A stretch of 64,000 nucleotides of DNA from Micromonospora sp. PLK6-60. GTDB lineage: Bacteria; Actinomycetota; Actinomycetes; Mycobacteriales; Micromonosporaceae. The translations under genes were made by a program, and so were the position numbers. The notes beneath the pieces were generated by a model. That model did no database searches, was not told where the DNA came from, and saw only the letters and a program-made list of their open reading frames with translations. The stretch covers positions 62,001 to 126,000 of the forward strand of contig NZ_JAIOAA010000001.1 in assembly GCF_019890675.1 (NCBI RefSeq). Direction: 5' to 3'. Shown here piece after piece: positions 16,914-25,064 of this stretch. The first letter of the stretch is position 1. Every line of letters starts with the position of its first letter.

Positions 16914-17978
16914 GTGAAGTCCGCACCCCACATCGATCGCCGGTCACTGCTGTCCGCCACCCTCGGCGCGGTCGCGCTGGGCCTGACCGGCTGCGCCGGC
17001 GAGAAGACGCCGAGCACGGTACTGGCCGCCGGCGCGCCGCTGCCCGAGTCCGTGCCGAAGGGCACCCGGCTCGTGGTGGGCGACAAGGAGCACCAGAAGG
17101 CGCTCGAGTTCTCCGGCGAGGTGGAGAAGTTCTCCTTCCAGGTGGAGTTCGCCAACATCAGCGGCGGTCCGCAGACCCTGGAGGCGTTCCGGGCCGACGC
17201 CCTCGACCTCGGCTCGGTGGCGGACATCCCGCCGATCCACTCCCACTGGACGGGCATCCCCACCAAGATCGTCGCGTCGAAGTTCCGCCAGGACCCGCTG
17301 CACCACGCCATCTACCGGCTCGGCGTCGCGCCCGGCGTCGCGGTTGGCAGCCTCGCCGACCTGCGCGGCAAGAAGATCGCGTACAGCCCGGGACAGGCGC
17401 AGGGCGCGCTGGTGCTGCGGGTGCTGCGCAAGGCCGGGCTGACCAAGAAGGACGTCACGCTGATCGAGCTGGCCAGCACCGGCGACGTCTACCCGACCGC
17501 GCTCGCCAGCCGCCAGGTCGAGGTCGCCCCGATCGGGGGCGTGCAGGTCAAGCGGTACGAGGCCAAGTACGCGCGGGACGGCGCCCACACCATCGCGCAC
17601 GGCCTGCGCGACGACCCCGGCCACCTGTACGCGCCGGTCAGCGTGCTGGGCGACCCGGGCAAGGCGGCCGCGATCCGGGAGTACGTGCAGGCGTGGGCGC
17701 GGGCCTGGCGGTGGCGGGAGGCCAACCCGCAGGAGTGGATCGAGCGGTACTACGTCAAGGACCAGGGCCTCAGCGCCGACGACGGCCGGTGGCTGGTGGA
17801 CAACGCCGGGGTCTCCGACATCCCGGCCAGCTGGACCGAGGCCATCGGCCGGCACCAGGAGACCATCGACCTGCTGGCCGAGGAGACCGGCAACAAGCCG
17901 CTGAAGGCCGAGGACCTGTACGACCGGCGCTACGAGTCCGTCGCCGCGGACGCGCTCGCCAAGGGGGTCGCCCGATGA
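16914..17978 (+). CDS. ssuA: Sulfonate/aliphatic organosulfur-binding lipoprotein (SsuA-like)
   Basis: A 354-aa solute-binding protein with a Tat/Sec-like signal DRRSLLSATLGAVALGLTGC, so it is a membrane-anchored lipoprotein (lipobox LTGC). The body carries SsuA/NMT1-type blocks: ALDLGSVADIPPIHSHWTG, LRGKKIAYSPGQAQGALVLRVLRKAGL and ASRQVEVAPI. It would bind a sulfonate or sulfate ester outside the cell and deliver it to the SsuC permease. The GTG start abuts the preceding stop, and its own stop overlaps the permease ATG. Confidence 0.87.
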   Translation: MKSAPHIDRRSLLSATLGAVALGLTGCAGEKTPSTVLAAGAPLPESVPKGTRLVVGDKEHQKALEFSGEVEKFSFQVEFANISGGPQTLEAFRADALDLGSVADIPPIHSHWTGIPTKIVASKFRQDPLHHAIYRLGVAPGVAVGSLADLRGKKIAYSPGQAQGALVLRVLRKAGLTKKDVTLIELASTGDVYPTALASRQVEVAPIGGVQVKRYEAKYARDGAHTIAHGLRDDPGHLYAPVSVLGDPGKAAAIREYVQAWARAWRWREANPQEWIERYYVKDQGLSADDGRWLVDNAGVSDIPASWTEAIGRHQETIDLLAEETGNKPLKAEDLYDRRYESVAADALAKGVAR

Positions 17979-18811
17979 CCGCCTCGGTGCTCACCCGCCC
18001 CCGCACGGCGGCGGCGGAACCGGCCAACCGGCCACGCCGTCGGCTGCGACCCGGACGCCCCATCCCGTTCGGGGCGGCGATCGGCCCGCTGCTGCTGTTG
18101 GCGGTCTGGGCGCTCGGCTCGGCGACCGGCTGGCTCGACCCGCGTACCCTCTCGGCGCCGTGGACCGTGGTGACGACGGCGGGTGACCTCATCGCGGACG
18201 GCCGGCTGCCGGCGAACCTGGCCGTCTCGGCCCAGCGGGCCGCCCTGGGCCTGGGCATCGGCACCGTCATCGGCACGGTGCTGGCGGTGGTCGCCGGCTT
18301 GAGCCGGTGGGGTGAGGCCGTCGTCGACGGTCCGATCCAGATCAAACGGGCCGTCCCGGCGCTGGCGCTGGTGCCGCTGCTGATCCTGTGGCTCGGCATC
18401 GGTGAACAGATGAAGGTCACCACCATCGCGCTGGGCGTCTTCGTGCCCGTCTACATCCACACCCACAACGGGCTGCGCAGCATCGACAGCCGGTACGTCG
18501 AGCTGGGCGAGTCGCTGCGGCTGCGGCGCACGGCGTTCCTGCGCCGGATCGTGCTGCCCGGCGCGCTGCCCGGCTTCCTGCTGGGCATGCGGTTCGCCGT
18601 GGTCGGCGCCTGGCTGGCCCTGGTGGTGGTCGAGCAGATCAACTCGACGAGCGGCATCGGCTACATGATGGATCTCGCCCGCCAGTACGGCCAGACCGAC
18701 GTGATCATCGTCGGGCTGGTGCTGTACGGACTGCTCGGGTTGCTCTCCGACGGCGCCGTACGACTCGTGCAGAGGAGGGCGTTGTCGTGGCGACGCACGC
18801 TGGCGGACTGA
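17975..18811 (+). CDS. ssuC: Sulfonate ABC transporter permease (SsuC-like)
   Basis: A 278-aa BPD-type permease with six predicted helices after a basic N-terminal tail. The loop RYVELGESLRLRRTAFLRRIVLPGALPGF is the ATPase-contact (EAA-like) motif of the SsuC/TauC group. The ATG overlaps the ssuA stop (ATGA). The 3' end overlaps the ATPase gene by 25 bp, indicating a tightly coupled operon. Confidence 0.9.
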   Translation: MTASVLTRPRTAAAEPANRPRRRLRPGRPIPFGAAIGPLLLLAVWALGSATGWLDPRTLSAPWTVVTTAGDLIADGRLPANLAVSAQRAALGLGIGTVIGTVLAVVAGLSRWGEAVVDGPIQIKRAVPALALVPLLILWLGIGEQMKVTTIALGVFVPVYIHTHNGLRSIDSRYVELGESLRLRRTAFLRRIVLPGALPGFLLGMRFAVVGAWLALVVVEQINSTSGIGYMMDLARQYGQTDVIIVGLVLYGLLGLLSDGAVRLVQRRALSWRRTLAD

Positions 18812-19524
18812 CCGCCACCCGCCCGGTACGGGTGCGGGACCTGGCCCGCGGGTTCGGTGACCGCACCGTCCTGGACGGCCTCGACCTGACCATCGGCGCG
18901 GGCGAGTTCGTGGCGCTGCTGGGGCGCAGCGGTTCGGGCAAGAGCACCCTGCTGCGGGCGCTCGCCGGGCTGGACGGCGAGGTGACCGGCTCGGGCCTGG
19001 TCGACGTGCCGGCGAACTCCTCGGTGGTGTTCCAGGACGCCCGGCTGCTGCCGTGGCAGCGGGTGCTGGACAACGTCGTGCTCGGCCTGCGCGGTCCGGA
19101 CGCCGCCGAACGCGGCCGGGCGGCCCTGGCCGAGGTGGGGCTCGCCGGCCGGGACCGGGCCTGGCCGAGCGAGCTGTCCGGCGGTGAACAACAGCGGGTG
19201 GCGCTGGCCCGGGCCCTGGTGTCCGAACCGGAGCTGCTGCTGGCCGACGAGCCGTTCGGCGCGCTGGACGCGCTGACCCGGCTACGCATGCACGACCTGC
19301 TGCGCCGGCTGTGCGATCGGCACCGGCCGGCGGTGCTGCTGGTCACGCACGACGTGGACGAGGCGATCACCCTCGCCGACCGGGTGCTGCTGCTCGACGC
19401 CGGCCGCATCGCGGTGGACCTGTCCATCGACCTGCCGGCGCCCCGGTCGTACCGGCAACCGGCGTTCCTCGCCCACCGGGAGTCCCTGCTGCGGGCGCTC
19501 GGCGTCGACCCGACGGAAGGATGA
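18787..19524 (+). CDS. ssuB: Sulfonate ABC transporter ATPase (SsuB-like)
   Basis: A 245-aa ABC ATPase. Walker A is GRSGSGKST, the signature is LSGGEQQRVALARAL, Walker B is LLLADEPFGALDA, and the H-loop is VTHDVDEA. The Q-loop region FQDARLLPW is as in the SsuB/TauB family. It powers the SsuAC importer. The GTG start lies inside ssuC; its stop overlaps the next gene's ATG (ATGA at 19521). Confidence 0.93.
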   Translation: MATHAGGLTATRPVRVRDLARGFGDRTVLDGLDLTIGAGEFVALLGRSGSGKSTLLRALAGLDGEVTGSGLVDVPANSSVVFQDARLLPWQRVLDNVVLGLRGPDAAERGRAALAEVGLAGRDRAWPSELSGGEQQRVALARALVSEPELLLADEPFGALDALTRLRMHDLLRRLCDRHRPAVLLVTHDVDEAITLADRVLLLDAGRIAVDLSIDLPAPRSYRQPAFLAHRESLLRALGVDPTEG

Positions 19525-20855
19525 CCATGCTGCACCTCAACGCGTTCCTGATGGGCGTCGGCCACCACGAGTCGGCCTGGCGGCTGCCGGAGAGCGACCC
19601 GTTCGCGCAGACCGACGTCGCGCACTTCGTCCACCTGGCCCGGGTCGCCGAGCGCGGCAAGCTCGACTCGCTCTTCCTCGCCGACAGCCCGGTGCTGTGG
19701 AACAGCATCGGCCGGCGGCCGGGCGGCACGCTCGAACCGACCGTGCTGCTCACCGCCCTGGCCGGGGCGACCAGCCGCATCGGTCTGATCGGGACCGCCT
19801 CGACGACGTACAACGAGCCGTTCAACCTGGCCCGCCGGTTCGCCTCGCTCGACCACGTCAGCGGCGGCCGGGCCGGCTGGAACATCGTCACCACCGCCGG
19901 GGAGCAGGCGGCCCGCAACTTCAACCTGGACGAACTGCCCGCCCACCGGGACCGCTACGAGCGGGCGGCCGAGTTCGTCGAGGTGTCGCGCAAGCTCTGG
20001 GACAGCTGGGACGACGCCGCGCCGCTGGGCGACAAGGCGGCCGGCCGGTGGGGCGACGACGACCTGCTCTATCCCCCCGGGCACGTCGGGCGGCACTTCC
20101 GGGTGGCCGGACCGCTCAACGTCCCCCGCTCGCCGCAGGGCTACCCGCTGCTGGTGCAGGCCGGGTCGTCGGAGGACGGCAAGGAGCTGGCCGCCCGCTA
20201 CGCCGAGGCCGTCTTCACCGCCCAGCAGACCCTCGCCGAGGCGCAGGCGTTCTACCGCGACCTCAAGCAGCGGGCCGCCCGGGCGGGCCGCGACCCGGAC
20301 GGCATCAAGATCCTGCCCGGCATCGTGCCGGCGATCGGCGCCACCGAGGCCGAGGCCCGCGCGCTGGAGGACGAGCTGGACCGGCTGATCAAGCCCGAGT
20401 ACGCCCGGCAGCAGCTCGCCACCACGCTGCGGGTCGCGCCGGAGGACCTCGACCTGGACCGGGAACTCCCCGCCGACCTGCCCGCCGAGGACGAGATCGA
20501 GGGCGCCAAGAGCCGCTACACGCTGATCGTCACGCTGGCCCGGCGGGAACGGCTGACCGTACGTCAGTTGATCGGCCGGCTCGGCGGCGGGCGGGGGCAC
20601 CGCACCTTCGCCGGCACCCCGGAGCAGGTCGCCGACGCCATCGAGGAGTGGTACCGCAGCGGCGCGGCGGACGGCTTCAACATCATGCCGCCGGTACTGC
20701 CGTCCGGGCTGGAGGCGTTCGTCGACCACGTGGTGCCCGTCCTGCAACGGCGGGGCCTGTTCCGCACCGAGTACACCGGGACGACCCTGCGCGACCACTA
20801 CGGGCTGCCCCGCCCGGCCAACCAGTTCGCCCGGCAGCTCGCCGCCACCCGCTGA
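19521..20855 (+). CDS. FMNH2-dependent monooxygenase, NtaA/SnaA/DszA family
   Basis: A 444-aa class C flavin monooxygenase of the luciferase-like fold. Family blocks include LNAFLMGVGHHESAWR at the N-terminus, RVAERGKLDSLFLADSP, TSRIGLIGTASTTYNEPFNLARRFASLDHVSGGRAGWNIVTT, and PLLVQAGSSEDGKELAARYAEAVF. NtaA/DszA/DmoA-type members oxidise nitrilotriacetate, dibenzothiophene sulfone or dimethyl sulfide; in this operon a C-S bond-cleaving role on sulfones or sulfides is most likely. FMNH2 would come from the reductases at 16401 and 21933. The start overlaps the ssuB stop. Confidence 0.87.
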   Translation: MTMLHLNAFLMGVGHHESAWRLPESDPFAQTDVAHFVHLARVAERGKLDSLFLADSPVLWNSIGRRPGGTLEPTVLLTALAGATSRIGLIGTASTTYNEPFNLARRFASLDHVSGGRAGWNIVTTAGEQAARNFNLDELPAHRDRYERAAEFVEVSRKLWDSWDDAAPLGDKAAGRWGDDDLLYPPGHVGRHFRVAGPLNVPRSPQGYPLLVQAGSSEDGKELAARYAEAVFTAQQTLAEAQAFYRDLKQRAARAGRDPDGIKILPGIVPAIGATEAEARALEDELDRLIKPEYARQQLATTLRVAPEDLDLDRELPADLPAEDEIEGAKSRYTLIVTLARRERLTVRQLIGRLGGGRGHRTFAGTPEQVADAIEEWYRSGAADGFNIMPPVLPSGLEAFVDHVVPVLQRRGLFRTEYTGTTLRDHYGLPRPANQFARQLAATR

Positions 20856-20874
20856 CCTTCGACGAGGAGATCTC

Positions 20875-21936
20875 ATGGTCGACCACCGGCCCTTCGGCCG
20901 CACCGGCGTCCGCATCAGCCCGCTGACCCTGGGCGCGATGAACTTCGGTCAGCGGGGCAACCCGGACCACTCCGACGGCATCCGGATCATCCACCGGGCG
21001 CTGGACGAGGGCATCACCGCCATCGACACCGCTGACGTCTACTCGCACGGCGAGTCGGAGGAGATCGTCGGCAAGGCCCTCGACGGCGGGCGGCGCGACG
21101 ACGTCTTCCTCGCCACCAAGTTCCACGGTCAGGTCGGCGACAACCCGCAGCACCGGGGCAACTCCCGCCGCTGGATCACCCAGGCGGTGGAGCACAGCCT
21201 GCGCCGGCTGCGTACCGACTGGATCGACCTGTACCAGGTGCACCGGCCCGAGCCGGACACCGACTTCGACGAAACCCTGGGCGCCCTCACCGACCTGGTC
21301 CGCCAGGGCAAGGTCCGCTACCTCGGCACCTCCACCTTCGAGCCGTCGGCCATCGTGGAGGGCCAGTGGATCGCGCAGCGGCGCGGCCGGGAGCGGGTGG
21401 TCAGCGAGCAGCCGCCGTACTCGATCCTGGCCCGCGGCGTCGAGCGGGAGGTGCTGCCGGTGGCCCAGCGGTACGGGCTGGCGGTCCTGCCGTGGAGCCC
21501 GCTGGCCGGCGGTTGGCTCTCCGGCCGCTACCACGCGGGGCTCACCGCCCCCATCTCCCGCCGGGCCGACCGCTTCCCGGCCCGGTTCGACCCGCGCGTG
21601 CCGGCCAACGCCGCCAAGCTGGCCGCCGTCGACGCGCTGGCCGCGCTCGCCGACGAGGCCGGCCTGTCGCTGATCCACCTGGCGATCGCGTTCGTCCTGG
21701 AACACCCGGCGGTCACCTCGGCGATCATCGGGCCGCGCACCCTGGCGCACCTGGAGTCGCAGCTCGGCGCCGCCAAGGTGACGCTGTCCCGGGACGTGCT
21801 GGACCAGATCGACGCCATCGTCGCGCCCGGCACCACCCTCAACCCCGCCGACGCCGGCTACCAGCCCCCGTCGCTGGCCGATCCGGCACACCGGCGGCGC
21901 GGCGGGTCGGCCCAACCGGCCGGGGTGGCCTCGTGA
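20875..21936 (+). CDS. Aldo/keto reductase
   Basis: A 353-aa NADPH-dependent aldo/keto reductase. The fold is marked by LGRTG-type FGRTGVRISPLTLGAMNFG, DTADVYSHGESEE (catalytic Asp and Tyr), LATKFHG (Lys), YQVHRPEPDTD (His) and the C-terminal cofactor-binding SAIIGPRTLAHLES. It lies 19 bp after the monooxygenase gene and overlaps the next gene. In the operon it may reduce the aldehyde left after monooxygenase desulfonation; this is inferred. The last 20 residues are a Pro/Ala/Arg tail with no family counterpart. Confidence 0.9.
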   Translation: MVDHRPFGRTGVRISPLTLGAMNFGQRGNPDHSDGIRIIHRALDEGITAIDTADVYSHGESEEIVGKALDGGRRDDVFLATKFHGQVGDNPQHRGNSRRWITQAVEHSLRRLRTDWIDLYQVHRPEPDTDFDETLGALTDLVRQGKVRYLGTSTFEPSAIVEGQWIAQRRGRERVVSEQPPYSILARGVEREVLPVAQRYGLAVLPWSPLAGGWLSGRYHAGLTAPISRRADRFPARFDPRVPANAAKLAAVDALAALADEAGLSLIHLAIAFVLEHPAVTSAIIGPRTLAHLESQLGAAKVTLSRDVLDQIDAIVAPGTTLNPADAGYQPPSLADPAHRRRGGSAQPAGVAS

Positions 21937-22484
21937 CCGGCGGCGCGGCGCCGACCCCGGAGGTCGTGGTGCTGGTCGGCAACCCGCGCGCCGGCTCGCG
22001 CACCCGGGGCGTCGCCGAGGCCGTCACCGCGGCGCTGCTGGACCGCCTCGGCGGGCCACCCGGCCCCGTCCAGGTGCTGGAGCTGGCGGAGATCGTGGGC
22101 GTCTCGTTCGGACCGGAGCCGGCGTACGGGGCGAGGTCCGGCCCCGACCCGTTCACGGCGGTCCGCTCGGCGCGGCTGCTGGTGGTCGCGACACCGGCAT
22201 ACAAGGGCAGCTTCACCGGGCTGTTGAAGGTCTTCCTGGACCAGTTCGGGCACCGGGAGCTGGCCGAGGTGACGGCGGTGCCGGTGGCCGTGGCCGCCGC
22301 GCCGCCGCACGCCGACGCGGCGGCGGCGGCCCTGCGCGACGTGCTGGTCGAGCTGGGCGCGCAGGTGCCGGCCCCGCCGCTGGCCGTGCTGGAGTCGCGG
22401 CTGGCCGACGCCGACGAGATCGCCACGCAGTGGGCCGACCGACACGCCACCGCCGTCGCCCCCCGGCCGGCCCGGATCGGGTGA
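21933..22484 (+). CDS. NADPH-dependent FMN reductase (SsuE/MsuE-like)
   Basis: A 183-aa flavodoxin-like protein. The phosphate loop is VGNPRAGSRTRGVAEAV and the second flavin-contact block is VATPAYKGSFTGLLKVFLDQF, both characteristic of SsuE/MsuE. It supplies FMNH2 to the alkanesulfonate monooxygenase at 23894. The GTG start overlaps the aldo/keto reductase stop. Two unrelated flavin reductases in one operon suggests each serves a different monooxygenase. Confidence 0.88.
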   Translation: MTGGAAPTPEVVVLVGNPRAGSRTRGVAEAVTAALLDRLGGPPGPVQVLELAEIVGVSFGPEPAYGARSGPDPFTAVRSARLLVVATPAYKGSFTGLLKVFLDQFGHRELAEVTAVPVAVAAAPPHADAAAAALRDVLVELGAQVPAPPLAVLESRLADADEIATQWADRHATAVAPRPARIG

Positions 22485-22575
22485 CCGGGCCGACCCCGCG
22501 ACGACATCCCCGCCCGACCCGGCGGCCCGTCCCGGGCCGCCGACCCACCGAGCCCCCGAAAGGAATGCCCACGCC

Positions 22576-23798
22576 ATGACTCTGCCGACGATTCGGAGTT
22601 GGCGCCGGGGCGCGGCCGGCATCGCCGCCGCCGCGCTGGCCGCCGCCCTGTCGGTGGCCGCGCCGGCCGCCGCCGCGCCGCCCGACACCACCCTCGAGTG
22701 GTACGACGCCACCGCGGCGGCCGTCGCCACCGGCACCCGGCCACAGGTGACGAACAGCCGCGCCTGGGCGATCAGCTGGCTCGCCGCGGCCCGGGCGGCC
22801 CGCACCACCCCCGCCGCCGGCCCCGCCCAGGACGCCGCGCTCGCCTCGGCCGTGCACACCGCGCTCAGCGCCCTGCTGCCGCAGAGCGCGCCCACGCTCG
22901 ACGCGACGCTGCGCGCCACGCTCGACCGGATCCCCGACGGACGTGCCAAGGACCGCGCGGTGGCCGCCGGGCAGCGGGAAGCGCGGGCGCTGCTGGACCG
23001 GCGGGCCGACGACGGGCTCGATCCGGCCGCCGTCAACCCGCCCTACCCCGCCCCGGAGCCGGCACCGGGCGTCTGGCAGCCCACCCCGCCGGCCTTCACC
23101 GCCGCCCAGCAGGCCGGCACCCGGTTCGCCACCCCGTTCCTGCTCGACCGCGCCGACCGGTACCGGCCCGGGCCGCCGCCCGCGCCGGGGTCGCCGCGCT
23201 ACCGGGCCGACCTCGCCGAGGTCGGGCGTACGGCGCGGCCGGCAGCACGGTACGCACGGCGCAGCAGACCGACACGGCGACGTTCTGGCTGGGCTCCTCG
23301 CTGACCCTCTACACCGGAATCCTGCGCGCCGCGCTCGCCCAGTCCAGCCGGACGACCGCGTGGCGGGCGAGCCTGGTGGCCGTCTTCCACGTCGCCCTCG
23401 TCGACACCCAGATCGCCACCTCCGACGCGAAGTACGCCCACCTGCGGTGGCGGCCGGTCACCGCGATCCGCGCCGAGGGCGACCCCGGGTGGACGCCGCT
23501 GCACGACACCCCCGCGCACCCCGACTACCCCAGCGGGCACAACACCTACTCCGGCGCGGCCGAGGAGGTGCTCACCGCGCTGGTCGGCGCGCGGGCCCGC
23601 GCGCCGTACACCATCACCAGCCCCACCCAGCCGGGTGCCACCCGCACCTACACCGACTGGCGACGTCCCACCCGGGAGAACGTCGACGCCCGGGTGTGGT
23701 CCGGCATCCACACCCGGACGGCGGACGAGGTGGGGGTGCGGCTCGGCCGGGACGTCGCCGCCCACACCGTCCGCAACGCGGCGCGGCTGTTCGGCTGA
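22576..23798 (+). pseudogene. Vanadium-dependent haloperoxidase/PAP2-family secreted protein, frameshifted
   Basis: The first frame (22576 to about 23223) encodes a signal peptide (AALAAALSVAAPAAAA) and the helical N-terminal half. The second (about 23224-23798) encodes the active-site half, with KYAHLRWRPVTAIR, HPDYPSGHNTYSGAAEEVL and ARVWSGIHTRTADEVG. These hold the Lys/Arg, Ser-Gly-His, Arg and His residues that bind vanadate or phosphate. The break is near 23221-23226, where one base appears missing between GTC and GGGCGTACGG; adding one base restores a 407-aa protein. It may be a genuine inactivating deletion or a sequencing error. The family oxidises halides or hydrolyses phosphate; its role in a sulfur operon is unclear. 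Confidence 0.8.
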
Positions 23799-23893
23799 CC
23801 CCGGCCCGGCCCGCGGGGCGACCGGCGACCCCGGCGCCCCGCGGGCCACCCCCGCGACCCCACCGCACTCCCCGAGCAGAAAGGCCGCCGCTG

Positions 23894-24958
23894 ATGGGCG
23901 CCGAGTTCCTCTGGTACATCCCGAACCAGGTCCAGCCCGGTCACCGGGGCGACGACGTCACCGCGGACCACAACAGCCTGCGGACCCTCACCAGCCACGC
24001 GACGGCCGTGGAGGAGCACGGCTGGGGTGGCGCGCTCATCGGCACCGGTTGGGGCCGGCCGGACACCTTCACGGTGGCCGCCGCGCTGGCCGCCCGGACC
24101 ACCACGTTCCAGCCGCTGATCGCGATCCGGCCCGGCTACTGGCGGCCCGCCAACTTCGCCTCGGCCGCCGCCACCCTCGACCACCTCACCGGGGGCCGGG
24201 TACTTGTCAACATCGTGTCCGGCAAGGACAACCTCGCCGCGTACGGCGACGGGGACGGCGACCAGGCCCACCGCTACGCCCGTACCCGGGAGTTCCTCCG
24301 GATCGTGCGCCAGCTGTGGACCGAGGAGAACGTCACCTACCGGGGCGAGCACTTCACCGTCACCGGCTCCACGGTGGCGCTGCGGCCGGTCGTACGCGGC
24401 GCGCGCCGGCACCCCCGGCTCTACTTCGGCGGCGCCTCCCCCGCCGCCGAGGAGGTGGCCGCCACCGAGGCCGACGTCCAGCTTTTCTGGGGCGAGCCGC
24501 TCGACGGGGTGGCCGAACGGATCGAACGGCTCCGGCAGCTCGGCGAGAAGCTGGGCCGCGAGCACGCCCCGCTGGAGTTCGGCCTGCGGGTCACCACGCT
24601 GGTACGGGACACCACCGAACAGGCCTGGGCCGACGCCGAGGCCAAGGTGGCGGAGCTGGCGAAGGGCCGGGGCGGCGCCGCGCCGGACCGGAACTGGCGG
24701 GCCGCCGTCGGCCAGCGGCGCCTGCTCGACCTCGCCGCCCGCGGCGAGGTGCTCGACGACAACCTCTACACCACGCCCGGCCGCTTCGGCGGCGGCGGGG
24801 CGGGCACCACCTGGCTGGTCGGCTCCGCCGCGGACGTGGCGAGGTCGCTGCGCCGGTACCAGGCGCTGGGCGTCACCCACTTCGTCCTCTCCGACACGCC
24901 GTACCTGCCGGAGATCAGGCGGCAGGGCGACCAGCTCCTGCCGCTGCTGCGCGACTGA
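23894..24958 (+). CDS. ssuD: FMNH2-dependent alkanesulfonate monooxygenase (SsuD-like)
   Basis: A 354-aa luciferase-fold enzyme. SsuD marks include FLWYIPN near the N-terminus, AVEEHGWGGALIGTGWGRPDTF, QPLIAIRPGYWRPANFASAAATLDHLTGGRVLVNIVSG and the HPRLYFGGASPAAEEVA block. It cleaves C1-substituted alkanesulfonates to aldehyde and sulfite. Start ATG 23894 follows AGAAAGG. It closes the operon and is followed by a strong terminator at 24985-25030. Confidence 0.88.
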   Translation: MGAEFLWYIPNQVQPGHRGDDVTADHNSLRTLTSHATAVEEHGWGGALIGTGWGRPDTFTVAAALAARTTTFQPLIAIRPGYWRPANFASAAATLDHLTGGRVLVNIVSGKDNLAAYGDGDGDQAHRYARTREFLRIVRQLWTEENVTYRGEHFTVTGSTVALRPVVRGARRHPRLYFGGASPAAEEVAATEADVQLFWGEPLDGVAERIERLRQLGEKLGREHAPLEFGLRVTTLVRDTTEQAWADAEAKVAELAKGRGGAAPDRNWRAAVGQRRLLDLAARGEVLDDNLYTTPGRFGGGGAGTTWLVGSAADVARSLRRYQALGVTHFVLSDTPYLPEIRRQGDQLLPLLRD

Positions 24959-24984
24959 CCGGCGTGGACCAGCACCGCGGCGTG

Positions 24985-25030
24985 CCGCGGCCGCTCACTC
25001 CCGACGATCGTCAGGGGTGAGCGGCCGCGG
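24985..25030. terminator. Long near-perfect terminator hairpin
   Basis: Outer arms CCGCGGCCGCTCAC (24985-24998) and GTGAGCGGCCGCGG (25017-25030) match perfectly. The inner 18 bp continue the dyad with GACGA/TCGTC, so the stem is about 23 bp with only about two imperfect pairs. TTT follows on the plus strand. It separates the convergent sulfur operon and the CE1 esterase gene. Confidence 0.88.
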
Positions 25031-25064
25031 TTTCGGAACGGTCGGCGGCGGTGCGGGCCGGACC

